In this document: positions 25,241-34,222 of the stretch, piece by piece | Layout: every line of letters starts with the position of its first letter | Position numbering within the stretch: the stretch's first letter is position 1 | DNA from: JADFOJ01 sp041580235 | GTDB lineage: Bacteria > Planctomycetota > Phycisphaerae > Phycisphaerales > SM1A02 | Assembly (NCBI GenBank): GCA_041580235.1 | Contig: JBFGEG010000010.1 | Coordinates: 1-50,276, forward strand | Length of the DNA: 50,276 bases | Direction: 5' to 3' | Made by a program: the position numbers and the translations under genes | Notes under the pieces: model-generated | The model's input: only the letters and a program-made list of their open reading frames with translations | Database searches by the model: none | Told to the model about the DNA's origin: nothing

Positions 25241-26812
25241 TCAGTCGGTCTTCTCCGCCCCCAGACCAAGCGGCAGGACCTTGACCTTCGTGTCGCTGAG
25301 GGTACCCGTCACCTGATACTTGACGAGCTCGCCGGTGATCTTGTGAAAGAGATCCCCCAGGGGGCCCAGCCCGCTCTCGATCCGCTCCAGCGGCCCGGCG
25401 TTGACAAGCATGTCGAGCCGCCCGTCGTAGTATGCATCGCCCCCGCCGCGGATGCCGATCAGGTTACCGACGACCTGGAGATTCGACAGCGTCACGCGAT
25501 CGCTTGACAGTACGAAGTCCGCCTCGGCCCGATCGGTGGCGTTGTGCACACCCCGCTTCAAGAGCTCGCGGCGAAAGATCTCGACAAGGGCCAGCCTGCC
25601 CTTGGCGATCGACGCATGCCCCTGACCGGTCAGCGTTTGGCGCGGGTCATTCATGGATCCGGAGATCGACACATTGAACGAGACCTCGCCGCGGAAGTCC
25701 GCGTCGGGATTCTCCGCGTCGTGCATGAGATCCTGGAGTTGCATGTTCTGACCCCGCCCTTGGACCTCGAATCGGCTCCCCGGCTCGGCGAAGGAGAGCT
25801 TCCCGCTGAGCTGCGCGGTGCCCTGAAACGCCTCGGCATCGACGCTGGTGACGTCCAGCACACCTGAGCTGTATCGGGCGGCCACGTCCAGCCTCTTCAC
25901 GGGGATCTCGTACTCGCGGACCACGCCGCGAGCTTCGGCCAGATGCACCGCGACGTCAAACGCGCTGCGGCTCATGTCGCCCAGCCCCACGACACCCGTC
26001 AGGCGGCCGTTGAGGGAGCCGGAGACCTGGTATTCCTTCAGCAGCTCCTGGATGCTCGGCGTGAACACCTGGTACTGCTGGGGCTGCAACGCCGTGCGGA
26101 CGGTCAGGGGCTGGAGATCGAGATCGCCATTGTTGACATTGAGACGGGCGTCGGCGTGGATCGCGACCACGGGATCCAGGGTCGCATCGGCTGCGAACGC
26201 ATACCAGCCCGGGTCCGCGACCGGCGCTGAGTCGGTCGCGGCCTCCGCGCGGCTCAGATCGAACGTCAGCGGCCGCAGCACCATGGGCGGCCGACTCGGC
26301 GGCTCGTAGCTGACGGCACCGGCCGAGATCCGGATCGTTCGTATCGCCAGCACATCCGTGAGGCGGGTCGAGCCACCGTCGGGCCGCGTGGCGCCCTTGC
26401 CCGGCTTGACAAAGTCGCTGAAACCGAGCAGCGACCCGTCTGTCTGCGGAATCAGATGAACCACAGGCGTCTGGAAGACGACGTTCTCCAGGACGATCGG
26501 CTCCCCGCGCTGAGGAATCCGAGCCAGCTCGATGCGGATCGATTCGACCTCGACGATGGACACACGGCCCTCGGAGAGGCGAACCCCCTTGAGGGTGACG
26601 GTGTTGGGCGGCTGATAGATCAACGAGTCGAAAACAAAGTCGGGCCGGATGTGATCGTCGACGATGGCCGACAGCTGAGCGGCGACCCAGTCCTCGACGT
26701 GGGTCTTGCCCGTGGTGAGCAGGCGTCTGCCCTGGCCCGTCATGGCAACCCAGCCGACACCGCCCGCCAGCGCCAGCAGCAGCGCACCGACCACCAGCGT
26801 GCGGGTCCTCAT
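25241..26812 (-). CDS. AsmA-like envelope protein
   Basis: 523 residues. One N-terminal membrane helix (about 5-25) is followed by a long beta-strand-rich periplasmic region. Repeated segments such as NTVTLKGVRLSEGRVSIVEV, SGSLNGRLTG, SGVLDVTSVDAEAFQGTAQLSG and LTGQGHASIAKGRLALVE are typical of AsmA/TamB-type proteins, in which a repeating beta groove carries lipids between membranes. The C-terminal part (TLSNLQVVGNLIGIRGGGDAYYDGRLDMLV) matches the AsmA_2 style. The start is ATG overlapping the upstream membrane-protein stop. An outer-membrane lipid or assembly role is inferred from the family. Confidence 0.75.
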   Translation of the reverse strand: MRTRTLVVGALLLALAGGVGWVAMTGQGRRLLTTGKTHVEDWVAAQLSAIVDDHIRPDFVFDSLIYQPPNTVTLKGVRLSEGRVSIVEVESIRIELARIPQRGEPIVLENVVFQTPVVHLIPQTDGSLLGFSDFVKPGKGATRPDGGSTRLTDVLAIRTIRISAGAVSYEPPSRPPMVLRPLTFDLSRAEAATDSAPVADPGWYAFAADATLDPVVAIHADARLNVNNGDLDLQPLTVRTALQPQQYQVFTPSIQELLKEYQVSGSLNGRLTGVVGLGDMSRSAFDVAVHLAEARGVVREYEIPVKRLDVAARYSSGVLDVTSVDAEAFQGTAQLSGKLSFAEPGSRFEVQGRGQNMQLQDLMHDAENPDADFRGEVSFNVSISGSMNDPRQTLTGQGHASIAKGRLALVEIFRRELLKRGVHNATDRAEADFVLSSDRVTLSNLQVVGNLIGIRGGGDAYYDGRLDMLVNAGPLERIESGLGPLGDLFHKITGELVKYQVTGTLSDTKVKVLPLGLGAEKTD

Positions 26813-27240
26813 TCGCCTGCGGCTCCCGGCATCCGGCGCATCGCGAGCACGGCCCGCAGCGCCGACCACGACCCGAAGCCGTTCCAGCCCGCGAACAGCA
26901 GCAGAACCACGGGTCCGTAGGGCATGAATCCGTGCTGGTCGTCGGCAATGTCCATGATGGCGACCACGAAGAACAACCCCGCCGATGCCACGCCGGTCAG
27001 GGCGTAGAGCAGGTTGCCCAGGTAGGGTTTCAGCGCGGCGAGCCCGGCACTGGCGGCAAACAGGATCGCGGTCGTCTTCAGCGTCCAGCCCAGGAGCACC
27101 CGAAACAGCACGGGGTTGCCGTCAACGCCGAGCGTATTCCAGTTGACGTAAAAGAAGCCGAAGAAGCCGAAGATCGCAGCGCTGAGAAGCATGATCATGG
27201 GGCCTTCGAAGAATCCCTGGTTGCGCCGGTCGTCATGCAT
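26809..27240 (-). CDS. Small polytopic membrane protein, unknown function
   Basis: 143 residues with four hydrophobic helices at about 14-33, 46-68, 74-93 and 104-125. The first contains AAIFGFFGFFYVNWN. No family is recognised and no catalytic residues stand out. Its end overlaps the AsmA-like gene by ATGA, and its start overlaps the end of the Gfo/Idh/MocA gene by 8 bases, so it is translated as part of the operon. The pairing suggests an envelope role with the AsmA-like protein. Confidence 0.7.
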   Translation of the reverse strand: MHDDRRNQGFFEGPMIMLLSAAIFGFFGFFYVNWNTLGVDGNPVLFRVLLGWTLKTTAILFAASAGLAALKPYLGNLLYALTGVASAGLFFVVAIMDIADDQHGFMPYGPVVLLLFAGWNGFGSWSALRAVLAMRRMPGAAGE

Positions 27241-28393
27241 CGCTCACCTCGGAGGGTTTCACCGCGCGACCCTGCTCCGCGGAGATCAGCGCCGCCTCGA
27301 TCACGCACTGCGTCCGGAACGCGTCATCGAAATCGGGCAGATCGACCAGGGGCGTTCCGCCGGCGATTCGCCGGATGATATCAGCAGCCTGGCTGATGAA
27401 CTGGTGCTCGTACCCGATGGGGTGGCCGGGGGGCCAGTACGCCTCGATGTAGGGGTGCGCGGCGGCGTCGGTGCACATGATCGTGGTCCAGCCCCGCAGG
27501 CCGGGCGCCGCGGTGTTGTCGAACCACTCCAGCTCGTTCATTCGCTCGAAATCGAACTTGAGCGAGCCCAGCTCGCCGTTGATCTCCAGGCAGTTGCGGT
27601 TCAGGTTGCCGGTGGCGAGACGCGTGGCCTCGAAGGAGCCGACGGCCCCCGATTCGAAGCGGGCCAGGAACAGCGTGCAGTCGTCGACGGTGGATCGGGC
27701 CGGGGACGCCGATCCCGGCACGACACGCTGCTCGATGAAGCGTTGTCGCACGGCGCCGCTGACCTCGGCGATCTCGTCGCCCGTCACGAAGCGGGCCATG
27801 TCCACCACGTGCGTGTTGAGGTCGCCGTGCGCCCCGGTGCCGGCCAGGTTCGCGTCGAACCGCCACGAGAAGGGCGTGTCGGGGCCGCCCCAGTCCTGCA
27901 GGTAGCACGCCCGGACATGGTAGAGACGACCAAGCCGGCCCTCGGCCGTGAGCCGCCGGGCGAACGCCACCGCCGGGCAGCGGCGGTAGTTGAACCACAC
28001 GCACGTGTGCACGCCACCGCCGGCGGCGTCGCGGGCGGCATCCCGCATCCGCCGGGCGTCGGCGATCGTCCCCGCCATCGGCTTCTCACAGGCGACATGC
28101 CTGCCGGCGACCAGCGACGCGATCGCCTGATCGGCGTGCAGGTGGTTGGGCGTCGTCACGTCCACGAGATCGACCTCGTCGTCGGCCAGGGTCTCCGAAA
28201 GGTCGGCCGTGGCCCGGCCCCAGCCCCAGCGGTCCGCGAAGGCCTGGGCCTCTCCGAGGTCGTGCCCGCAAACACTGTGCAGACGCACCGGTAGCGGTGC
28301 GTCGAAGAACTTGTTGACGCTCATCCACGCGTTGGAGTGGGCCCGGCCCATGAAGCCCGTGCCGATCAGGGCAACCGAGAGAGCGCTGCTCAC
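27233..28393 (-). CDS. Gfo/Idh/MocA-family oxidoreductase
   Basis: 386 residues from GTG. An N-terminal Rossmann fold (VALIGTGFMGRAHSNAW, dinucleotide-binding G-x-G-x-x-G) leads to DVTTPNHLHADQAIASLVAG and the family CEKPMA motif (catalytic Lys). The C-terminal alpha/beta domain contains the GTGAHGDLNTHVVDMARFV segment with the expected Asp-x2-x-His. Family enzymes oxidise or reduce sugars, inositols or related substrates with NAD(P). The substrate is not determinable. It is in the leftward operon below the zinc-ribbon protein, ten bases away. Confidence 0.92.
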   Translation of the reverse strand: MSSALSVALIGTGFMGRAHSNAWMSVNKFFDAPLPVRLHSVCGHDLGEAQAFADRWGWGRATADLSETLADDEVDLVDVTTPNHLHADQAIASLVAGRHVACEKPMAGTIADARRMRDAARDAAGGGVHTCVWFNYRRCPAVAFARRLTAEGRLGRLYHVRACYLQDWGGPDTPFSWRFDANLAGTGAHGDLNTHVVDMARFVTGDEIAEVSGAVRQRFIEQRVVPGSASPARSTVDDCTLFLARFESGAVGSFEATRLATGNLNRNCLEINGELGSLKFDFERMNELEWFDNTAAPGLRGWTTIMCTDAAAHPYIEAYWPPGHPIGYEHQFISQAADIIRRIAGGTPLVDLPDFDDAFRTQCVIEAALISAEQGRAVKPSEVSDA

Positions 28394-28402
28394 GCGGCCA
28401 GA

Positions 28403-29200
28403 CTAGCCGATATTCCCGCACTCCGGGCAGGCGTCGTGTTCGGCGTGGGCGAGGTCGTAGCCGCAGTGCGGGCAGAGGCCGCGGCGGCGGCGGCGAGAGC
28501 GCCGCACGGCGCCGGGCACATACAACAGCCCCATCCAGACCGCGCCGTAGAAGACGGTGTCGACGACGAATCCCGCCGGAATGACGCGAAACGGAAGCAC
28601 GGGCCCGTCGCCGAGCCATCGCAGCCCCGCCGGCAGGTCGATGCCGCCGACATTGGTGCGGGTGCGTCTGACGATCGTCGCGTCATACCAGAGAGCCCGC
28701 AGGGGCCAGCCCCGCGCGCTGGCGGCGTGCACGACGAGGCCCGGCAACGCCCACGTCACGTCGGCGCGTCGTCGCGCCCAGCCGGGAACGTCATCGGGCT
28801 CGAGCCACGACGCCTCGGTGACGCGTCGCACGGGCTGACCGCGGCCGGAGGCGCGCATGACCCATGCCTCCTCGCGCTCCGGCTCGCCCAGCACGTCGCC
28901 CGTCAGGGCCAGCGGGCCCGGCCGCCACCGCAGAATCACAGGCTCCCACGCCACCACCGTCAGGCCCGGACTCCGCTTGATCTGGCACCACCACGCCCGC
29001 TGGAGCCGCCCGGGCCCGCCGTCGGGATCGTGCCCCGCATCGGGGTCAAGCCCCTGGCCGACAACCGGCCCCCCCGCCAGCACCGGCACCACCACCCGCA
29101 GCGCGAGCGCCCACGACAGGACCACGGTGGTGGCAGCCCCCAGCGCGAAGCACAGCGACAGGCGTCCGATCCTCACAGTCAACGGTACGTTGCCGACCAC
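28403..29200 (-). CDS. Membrane protein with C-terminal zinc ribbon
   Basis: 265 residues. A hydrophobic helix near the N-terminus (about 14-42), a soluble middle portion with many Trp and Arg, a second helix (about 203-225), then a basic RRSRRRRRG segment and a C-terminal zinc ribbon, LCPHCGYDLAHAEHDACPECG, with four Cys. This C-terminal ribbon in otherwise unrelated membrane proteins is common in Phycisphaerae-type planctomycetes and is the main phylum clue here. The start is uncertain: GTG at 29200 or GTG eight codons later. The two starts differ only in an N-terminal extension. Confidence 0.75.
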   Translation of the reverse strand: MVGNVPLTVRIGRLSLCFALGAATTVVLSWALALRVVVPVLAGGPVVGQGLDPDAGHDPDGGPGRLQRAWWCQIKRSPGLTVVAWEPVILRWRPGPLALTGDVLGEPEREEAWVMRASGRGQPVRRVTEASWLEPDDVPGWARRRADVTWALPGLVVHAASARGWPLRALWYDATIVRRTRTNVGGIDLPAGLRWLGDGPVLPFRVIPAGFVVDTVFYGAVWMGLLYVPGAVRRSRRRRRGLCPHCGYDLAHAEHDACPECGNIG

Positions 29201-29208
29201 GCCCAGGT

Positions 29209-30741
29209 TTACGCTTCCCAGACGATCACGGGGTTGCGGGCGGCGGCCACCTCGTCGGCGCGGCGGATGGGAGCATCGGACGGGGCCTCGCCGAGGCTCT
29301 CCGGGTCACGCTCGATCTCCTCGGCGATCCGGAGCATCACCTCCACGAAATGGTCGAGCGTGCGCTTCGACTCGGTCTCCGTCGGCTCGACCATGAGGCA
29401 GTCGTGCACGGGCCAGTGCATCGTGGGCGGGTGCACGCCGTAGTCGATCATCCGCTTGGCGATGTCGTTGAGCGTCACGCCCTTGTCCAGCAGCCGGCGC
29501 GGCACGGTCACGAATTCGTGGGCGCAGTAGCGGCCCGCGGCCGGATCGAACCACGGCATCTCGTAGACGTCCGCGAGGCGGGCGGCGAGGTAGTTGGCGC
29601 TGAGCACCGCCTTCTCCGCCACGTTGGTGAGCCCGTCGGCGCCACAGGCGGAGATGTACGCCCAGCACCGCACGTACACGCCGAACTGGCCGATGAAGCT
29701 CCGCACCTTGCCGATCGACTGGGCACGATCACGGTCGAGATAGAACGACCCGTCGTCGGCCATCATGACCTGCGGCACAGGCAGGAAGGGGGAGAACTCG
29801 GCGCGGCAGGCGATGGGCCCCGCCCCCGGCCCGCCGCAGCCGTGCGGCGTGGAGAACGTCTTGTGCGTGTTGAAGTGCATGACGTCGGCGCCGAAATCGG
29901 CGGGCCTCGTCTTGCCGAGGATCGCGTTCATGTTGGCGCCGTCGAGGTACAGCTTTGCTCCGGCCTCGTGCACGATGTCCGCGGCCTCGCCCACCTTGCT
30001 GTCGAACAGTCCCGACGTGTTGGGGTTGGTGATCATCAGCGCGGCGATGTTCCGGGGGCCGTGCTCGTCGATGAGCCGGCGGAGGTCGTCGAGATCGGTG
30101 TAGCCGTCCTGGGTCCGGACGGCGACCACGTTGGCGCCGCACATCGTGCAGCTGGCGGGATTGGTGCCGTGGGCGGTGTCCGGGGCCAGCACGATGCGAC
30201 GCTGCTCCTGATCGTGGTGCCGGAAAAAGGCCCGAATGACCTTGAGCGCCGTGTATTCGCCGTGCGCCCCGGCGGCCGGCTGCAGCGATGCCTCGTCGAA
30301 GCCGGAGATCTCCTGGAGGAAGCAGCGGGTCTCGTACAGCAGCCGAAGCGCTCCCTGGATCTGCTCGTCGTCCAGCAGCGGGTGCAGCTGCGCGAAGCCC
30401 GGCAGGGCCGCCGCCCACTCGTTGACCCGCGGGTTGTGTTTCATCGTGCATGAGCCAAGCGGATAGAAGTTGGCGTCGACCGAGAAGTTCCGGTGGGAGA
30501 GGTGCGTGTAGTGCGCCATCACGTCGTGCTGGCCGAGCTCGGGCATGGCCACGGGCTCTCCCACCAGCCCGTCGGGCAGATCCGCGCGAGGCACGTCCAG
30601 CGGCGGCAAGTCGACGCCCCGCTGGCTCGGCACCGACTTCTCGAAGACGAGCGGCTCGACGGGGCGCTCGCCCTGCGTCGGCGCGCCGTGTTGCGGCGGC
30701 CTGTTCATGGGGGTGGGGCCTGCTCCCATCACGCTCGTCAT
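29209..30741 (-). CDS. gcvPB: Glycine dehydrogenase (decarboxylating) subunit 2
   Basis: 510-residue PLP subunit of the two-subunit P-protein of the glycine cleavage system. The PLP lysine is Lys294 in NTHKTFSTPH, followed by the Gly-rich GCGGPGAGPI. LGSCTMKHNPRVNEW and QPAAGAHGEYTALK are family signatures. It decarboxylates glycine and passes the aminomethyl group to the lipoyl H-protein. The start ATG at 30741 overlaps the gcvPA stop (ATGA); a short low-complexity N-terminus (about 1-25) precedes the core. gcvT and gcvH are not in this window. Confidence 0.95.
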   Translation of the reverse strand: MTSVMGAGPTPMNRPPQHGAPTQGERPVEPLVFEKSVPSQRGVDLPPLDVPRADLPDGLVGEPVAMPELGQHDVMAHYTHLSHRNFSVDANFYPLGSCTMKHNPRVNEWAAALPGFAQLHPLLDDEQIQGALRLLYETRCFLQEISGFDEASLQPAAGAHGEYTALKVIRAFFRHHDQEQRRIVLAPDTAHGTNPASCTMCGANVVAVRTQDGYTDLDDLRRLIDEHGPRNIAALMITNPNTSGLFDSKVGEAADIVHEAGAKLYLDGANMNAILGKTRPADFGADVMHFNTHKTFSTPHGCGGPGAGPIACRAEFSPFLPVPQVMMADDGSFYLDRDRAQSIGKVRSFIGQFGVYVRCWAYISACGADGLTNVAEKAVLSANYLAARLADVYEMPWFDPAAGRYCAHEFVTVPRRLLDKGVTLNDIAKRMIDYGVHPPTMHWPVHDCLMVEPTETESKRTLDHFVEVMLRIAEEIERDPESLGEAPSDAPIRRADEVAAARNPVIVWEA

Positions 30742-32093
30742 CCGCCGAGCTCCTCCAGGACGTCGACGAGAGCGTCCATCTCGGCCCGGGTGCGTTTCTC
30801 GGTCACGGCAACGAGCAGGTCGTTGGGGCCTCCGATACCGCCCATCCGCCGGCCGTGGGGGGCAATTCCCGCCAGGATCCGACGGCGCTTCGCCGTCTCG
30901 ACGATCTCGGTGACGGGCCGGGGGCACGTCACGCAGAATTCATGGAAGAACGGGCCGTCGAAGGTCAGTGCGTAGCCCTCCAGGGCCGCAATCCGGCCCG
31001 CGAGGTAGTGCGCCTTGTGGTAGCACTGCTCGGCCATCTCGCGAAGGCCGCTCTTGCCCATGGCCGTCATGAACATCGTGGCCCGCAGGGCGAGCAGCCC
31101 CTGATTGGTGCAGATGTTGGAGGTGGCCTTGGCGCCGCGGATGTGCTGCTCGCGGGTCTGGAGGGTCAGGCAGTAGGCCGGCCGCCCCTCGGCATCCACC
31201 GTGCGCCCGATGAGCCGCCCCGGCATCTTGCGCAGGAACCGCTTGCGGGCCGCGAAGAGCCCCACGTAGGGGCCGCCGAGGCTGAGCGGAACGCCCAGCG
31301 GCTGCCCCTCGCCGGCGGCGATGTCGGCACCGCAGTCGCCCGGGCGCTTCAGGAGCGCCGAGGCAATGGGGTTGAAGACGGCGATCGCACAGGTGCCCTC
31401 GAACTCGTGGGCGGCATCGAAGCAGCCGCTCCAGTCCTCAAGCTGCCCCCACACGTTGGGTGACTGCACGACGACGGCCGCCGTGTCGGCGTCCATGTGG
31501 GCGCGAACCGTCGCCGCGGCAACGCGTCCACCGTCGGCGGGCAGCTCGACAAGCTCCACCGGCAGGTCCGACAGATACGTCCTGAGCACCGCGAGGTAGT
31601 CTGCGTGCAGCGTCGCGGCGGCCAGCACGCGACGCCGGCCGGTGACGTTGAGCGCCATGAGCACGGCCTCGGCGACCGCGGTGGCGCCCTCGTAGAGGCT
31701 GGCGTTGGCGATGTCGAGCCCGGCGAGCCGCGCGACCTGTGTCTGGAACTCGAAGAAGGCCTGCAGCGCCCCCTGGGATGCCTCGGCCTGATAGGGCGTG
31801 TATGCGGTGAGGAACTCGCCGCGCATGATGAGCTGATCGACGAGCACCGGGCAGAAGTGGTCGTACGCCCCGCCGCCCATGAAGCAGACCATGTCGTGGG
31901 GCCCGTGGTTGTGAGCCGCCATCTCGGTGAGGTCTCGCTGAAGCTCCAGCTCCGACCTCGCCGGCGGCAGGTCGAGATCGCCACGGAACCGCAGGGTCTC
32001 GGGGATGGCGCCGAACAGCGGCTCCATGTTATCGGCGCCGATCGCCTCCAGCATGGCCGTCTGCTCCCGCGGTGTGATCTGCGTATAGTCCAT
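30738..32093 (-). CDS. gcvPA: Glycine dehydrogenase (decarboxylating) subunit 1
   Basis: 451-residue partner of GcvPB. Family landmarks: FMGGGAYDHFCPVLVDQL, TAYTPYQAEASQGALQAFFEFQ, NASLYEGATAVAEA, PLSLGGPYVGLFAARK and the REQHIRGAKATSNICTNQGL segment. It is the first gene of the long leftward run ending at the receiver-like gene. The start is ATG at 32093 with 65 bases to the divergent peptidase gene. Confidence 0.95.
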   Translation of the reverse strand: MDYTQITPREQTAMLEAIGADNMEPLFGAIPETLRFRGDLDLPPARSELELQRDLTEMAAHNHGPHDMVCFMGGGAYDHFCPVLVDQLIMRGEFLTAYTPYQAEASQGALQAFFEFQTQVARLAGLDIANASLYEGATAVAEAVLMALNVTGRRRVLAAATLHADYLAVLRTYLSDLPVELVELPADGGRVAAATVRAHMDADTAAVVVQSPNVWGQLEDWSGCFDAAHEFEGTCAIAVFNPIASALLKRPGDCGADIAAGEGQPLGVPLSLGGPYVGLFAARKRFLRKMPGRLIGRTVDAEGRPAYCLTLQTREQHIRGAKATSNICTNQGLLALRATMFMTAMGKSGLREMAEQCYHKAHYLAGRIAALEGYALTFDGPFFHEFCVTCPRPVTEIVETAKRRRILAGIAPHGRRMGGIGGPNDLLVAVTEKRTRAEMDALVDVLEELGG

Positions 32094-32136
32094 GAGCCGT
32101 CCCGGGGTACAATCCGTCGCCCCTACGCGGGTCCCA

Positions 32137-32165
32137 ACTATATTCGAGGATTCAGTTCATGTCGC
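32137..32165 (-). promoter_or_regulatory. Candidate promoter for gcvPA operon
   Basis: On the minus strand a GCGACA (32165-32160) and a TATAGT (32142-32137) are separated by 17 bases, with the -10 ending about 43 bases before the gcvPA ATG. The TATAGT is a 5/6 match to consensus. The -35 would lie inside the start of the divergent peptidase gene. Confidence 0.3.
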
Positions 32166-34222
32166 GTTTCCACCGACTGCTGCGTCAAGTCGTTGCGTGT
32201 GTCGCGCTGCTCGGGTTTCCGATCCTGCTGGCGTGCCAGAACAGCCGGACGACCTACGCGGACAACGCGCCCGTTCCCGCCCTTATCTCCGATCGACCCC
32301 TGGGTGAGGGATCGGGCTCGATTGGCAGCGGCCGGGTCGTGGAGGCACCGGCGCGAATCACCGACTTCGCGCCGATGGAGGCGTCGATCACCGTCGACGC
32401 GGCCACCGTCAACCTCCGCCGGATCTTCGAGGACCTCGGCCCCGAGGCCACGCTCTGGTACCAGCACGTCCAGACCCTGGCCAACCCGTTCTTCGAGGGC
32501 CGTGCCCCCGCCACCCGCGGCCTCGACCTCACCGACGACTACATCGAGTTCTACTTCCGCCAGTACGGGCTGGAGCCGGTCTTTCCCGACGGCTCTTACC
32601 AGCAGCCCTTCAACTACAGCACACGCGGCACCACCACCGTCGATGTCGAGGTGGGTACGCTGGCGGTGAACGGCCGGCCACTGAAGCGGAGCCGGGACTT
32701 CGTGGTGCTGGGCAACTCCGGCAGCGGCGACGTGACCGCCCCGGTCACCTTCGTCGGCTATGGCATCGCCGAGGGGCCTGGCGGATACACGAGCTTCGAC
32801 GAGGAGACCGACCTCTCCGGCCGGATCGCTCTGCTGCTGCGATACGCGCCGATGGACGACCAGGGTGAGCCGCAGTGGAGCGAGGCGGATCATCGCCTCC
32901 AGGCGGGTCTCGCCCGCAAGATGAAGAGCGTGGCCGACCGCGGCGCCGCCGCCATCGTGCTCGTCAATCCGCCGGGAGCCGCCGACGCCCCGGACCGGCT
33001 GGAGTCCCTGCAGCGCAGCCGCCGCTTCGGCCCCGGCCTCGACATCCCCGTGGTCCAGGTCACGGCCGAGACGGCCCAGGCCATCGTTTCCGGTGGTGAT
33101 CCGAACGGCCAGGACCTCCTCGGCTGGCGTCTGCTCGCAGACTCGGGCTCCGTCGGCACCGTCGCCCTCGACGACGCCGTCGAGATCGCCGTGGAGACTG
33201 TCGTGCACCGCACACGCAGCAGCACCGAGCTGTCCGGAAACAACGTCGGCGGCATCCTCCGCGGCCAAGGCGACCTGGCCGACGAGTGGGTCGTCATCGG
33301 CGCCCATCACGACCACGTGGGTCGCGGCGACCACGGCGGCATCATGCCCCGCAACCGCGGCAAGCTGCACCCCGGCGCCGACGACAATGCGTCGGGCACC
33401 GCGGGCGTGCTCGTGCTCGCCAAGACGCTGACGGAGGCCTACGAGGAGGCCCGGGTGGGCGAGGATCTTCGCTCGATTCTCTTTGTCACGTTCGACGGCG
33501 AGGAGATGGGTCTTCGCGGGTCGCGGCACTTCGCCGACCACTCCCCGATCGGGCCCGAGAAGATGACCCTCATGCTCAACATGGACATGATCGGCCGGCT
33601 CCGCAGCCGCCACCTCTCGGTCCTGGGCACGGACACCGGCGAGGGCCTGATGGAGATGCTGCGCCCCCACTTCGAGTCCAGCGGCCTCACGATCGCCGTC
33701 AACGGCGGCGGCAGCGGGCGGTCCGATGACGCGAGCTTTCACCGCATGGGCGTGCCGGCGCTGCACTTCTTCACGGGCATGCACCCCGACTACACGTCAC
33801 CCGCCGACCAGGCGTACACCGTCAACCCCGCCGGCGCCGAGGAGATCCTCGACCTGATGCACCGCATCGCCTACGACATGGCCGGCCGGCCGCACAAGCT
33901 CGCCTACAAGGAGGCGGCGGCCGGCCCCGGCCAGGACCGCGGCTACGGGCCGGTGCGACTGGGCATCCGCCCCGGCATGGGAGACGACGTGGAGACGGGC
34001 GTGCTCATCGACTCGGTCTCCGAAGGAACGGCCGCGGCCGAGGGGGGCATGATCGGCGGCGACGTGATCGTCCAGTGGAACGACTCGGAGATCACCGGCC
34101 TCCGCGAGCTCTTTGAGCAGCTCCAGCAGCACCAGCCGGGCGACACGGTCAAGATCACCGTGCTCCGGGCGGGCCGGCGGGTCGAGCTCGACGTGACCTT
34201 GAAGGGTGGTGGTCGCGGATGA
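32159..34222 (+). CDS. M28-family zinc aminopeptidase lipoprotein with PA and PDZ domains
   Basis: 687 residues. Lipobox PILLAC with Cys26 as lipidation site. PA domain about 190-340. M28 metallopeptidase about 355-570 with the expected two-zinc set: His383 (GAHHDH), Asp409 (PGADDNASG), Glu448/Glu449 (TFDGEEMGL), Asp476 (NMDMIGR) and His542 (MHPDYTSPAD). A C-terminal PDZ domain spans about 596-680 (LGIRPGMGDD, GDVIVQWNDSEI). This arrangement fits a periplasmic or surface aminopeptidase. The start is ATG at 32159. The next gene overlaps its stop (ATGA). Confidence 0.92.
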   Translation: MSRFHRLLRQVVACVALLGFPILLACQNSRTTYADNAPVPALISDRPLGEGSGSIGSGRVVEAPARITDFAPMEASITVDAATVNLRRIFEDLGPEATLWYQHVQTLANPFFEGRAPATRGLDLTDDYIEFYFRQYGLEPVFPDGSYQQPFNYSTRGTTTVDVEVGTLAVNGRPLKRSRDFVVLGNSGSGDVTAPVTFVGYGIAEGPGGYTSFDEETDLSGRIALLLRYAPMDDQGEPQWSEADHRLQAGLARKMKSVADRGAAAIVLVNPPGAADAPDRLESLQRSRRFGPGLDIPVVQVTAETAQAIVSGGDPNGQDLLGWRLLADSGSVGTVALDDAVEIAVETVVHRTRSSTELSGNNVGGILRGQGDLADEWVVIGAHHDHVGRGDHGGIMPRNRGKLHPGADDNASGTAGVLVLAKTLTEAYEEARVGEDLRSILFVTFDGEEMGLRGSRHFADHSPIGPEKMTLMLNMDMIGRLRSRHLSVLGTDTGEGLMEMLRPHFESSGLTIAVNGGGSGRSDDASFHRMGVPALHFFTGMHPDYTSPADQAYTVNPAGAEEILDLMHRIAYDMAGRPHKLAYKEAAAGPGQDRGYGPVRLGIRPGMGDDVETGVLIDSVSEGTAAAEGGMIGGDVIVQWNDSEITGLRELFEQLQQHQPGDTVKITVLRAGRRVELDVTLKGGGRG

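Noticed and set aside
28403..28470. CPHCG/CPECG in the membrane protein as heme or iron-sulfur site
   Set aside because: Spacing and lack of following His fit a zinc ribbon.
32094..32158. Glycine riboswitch before gcvPA
   Set aside because: The 65-base gap is too short and shows no paired-aptamer structure.
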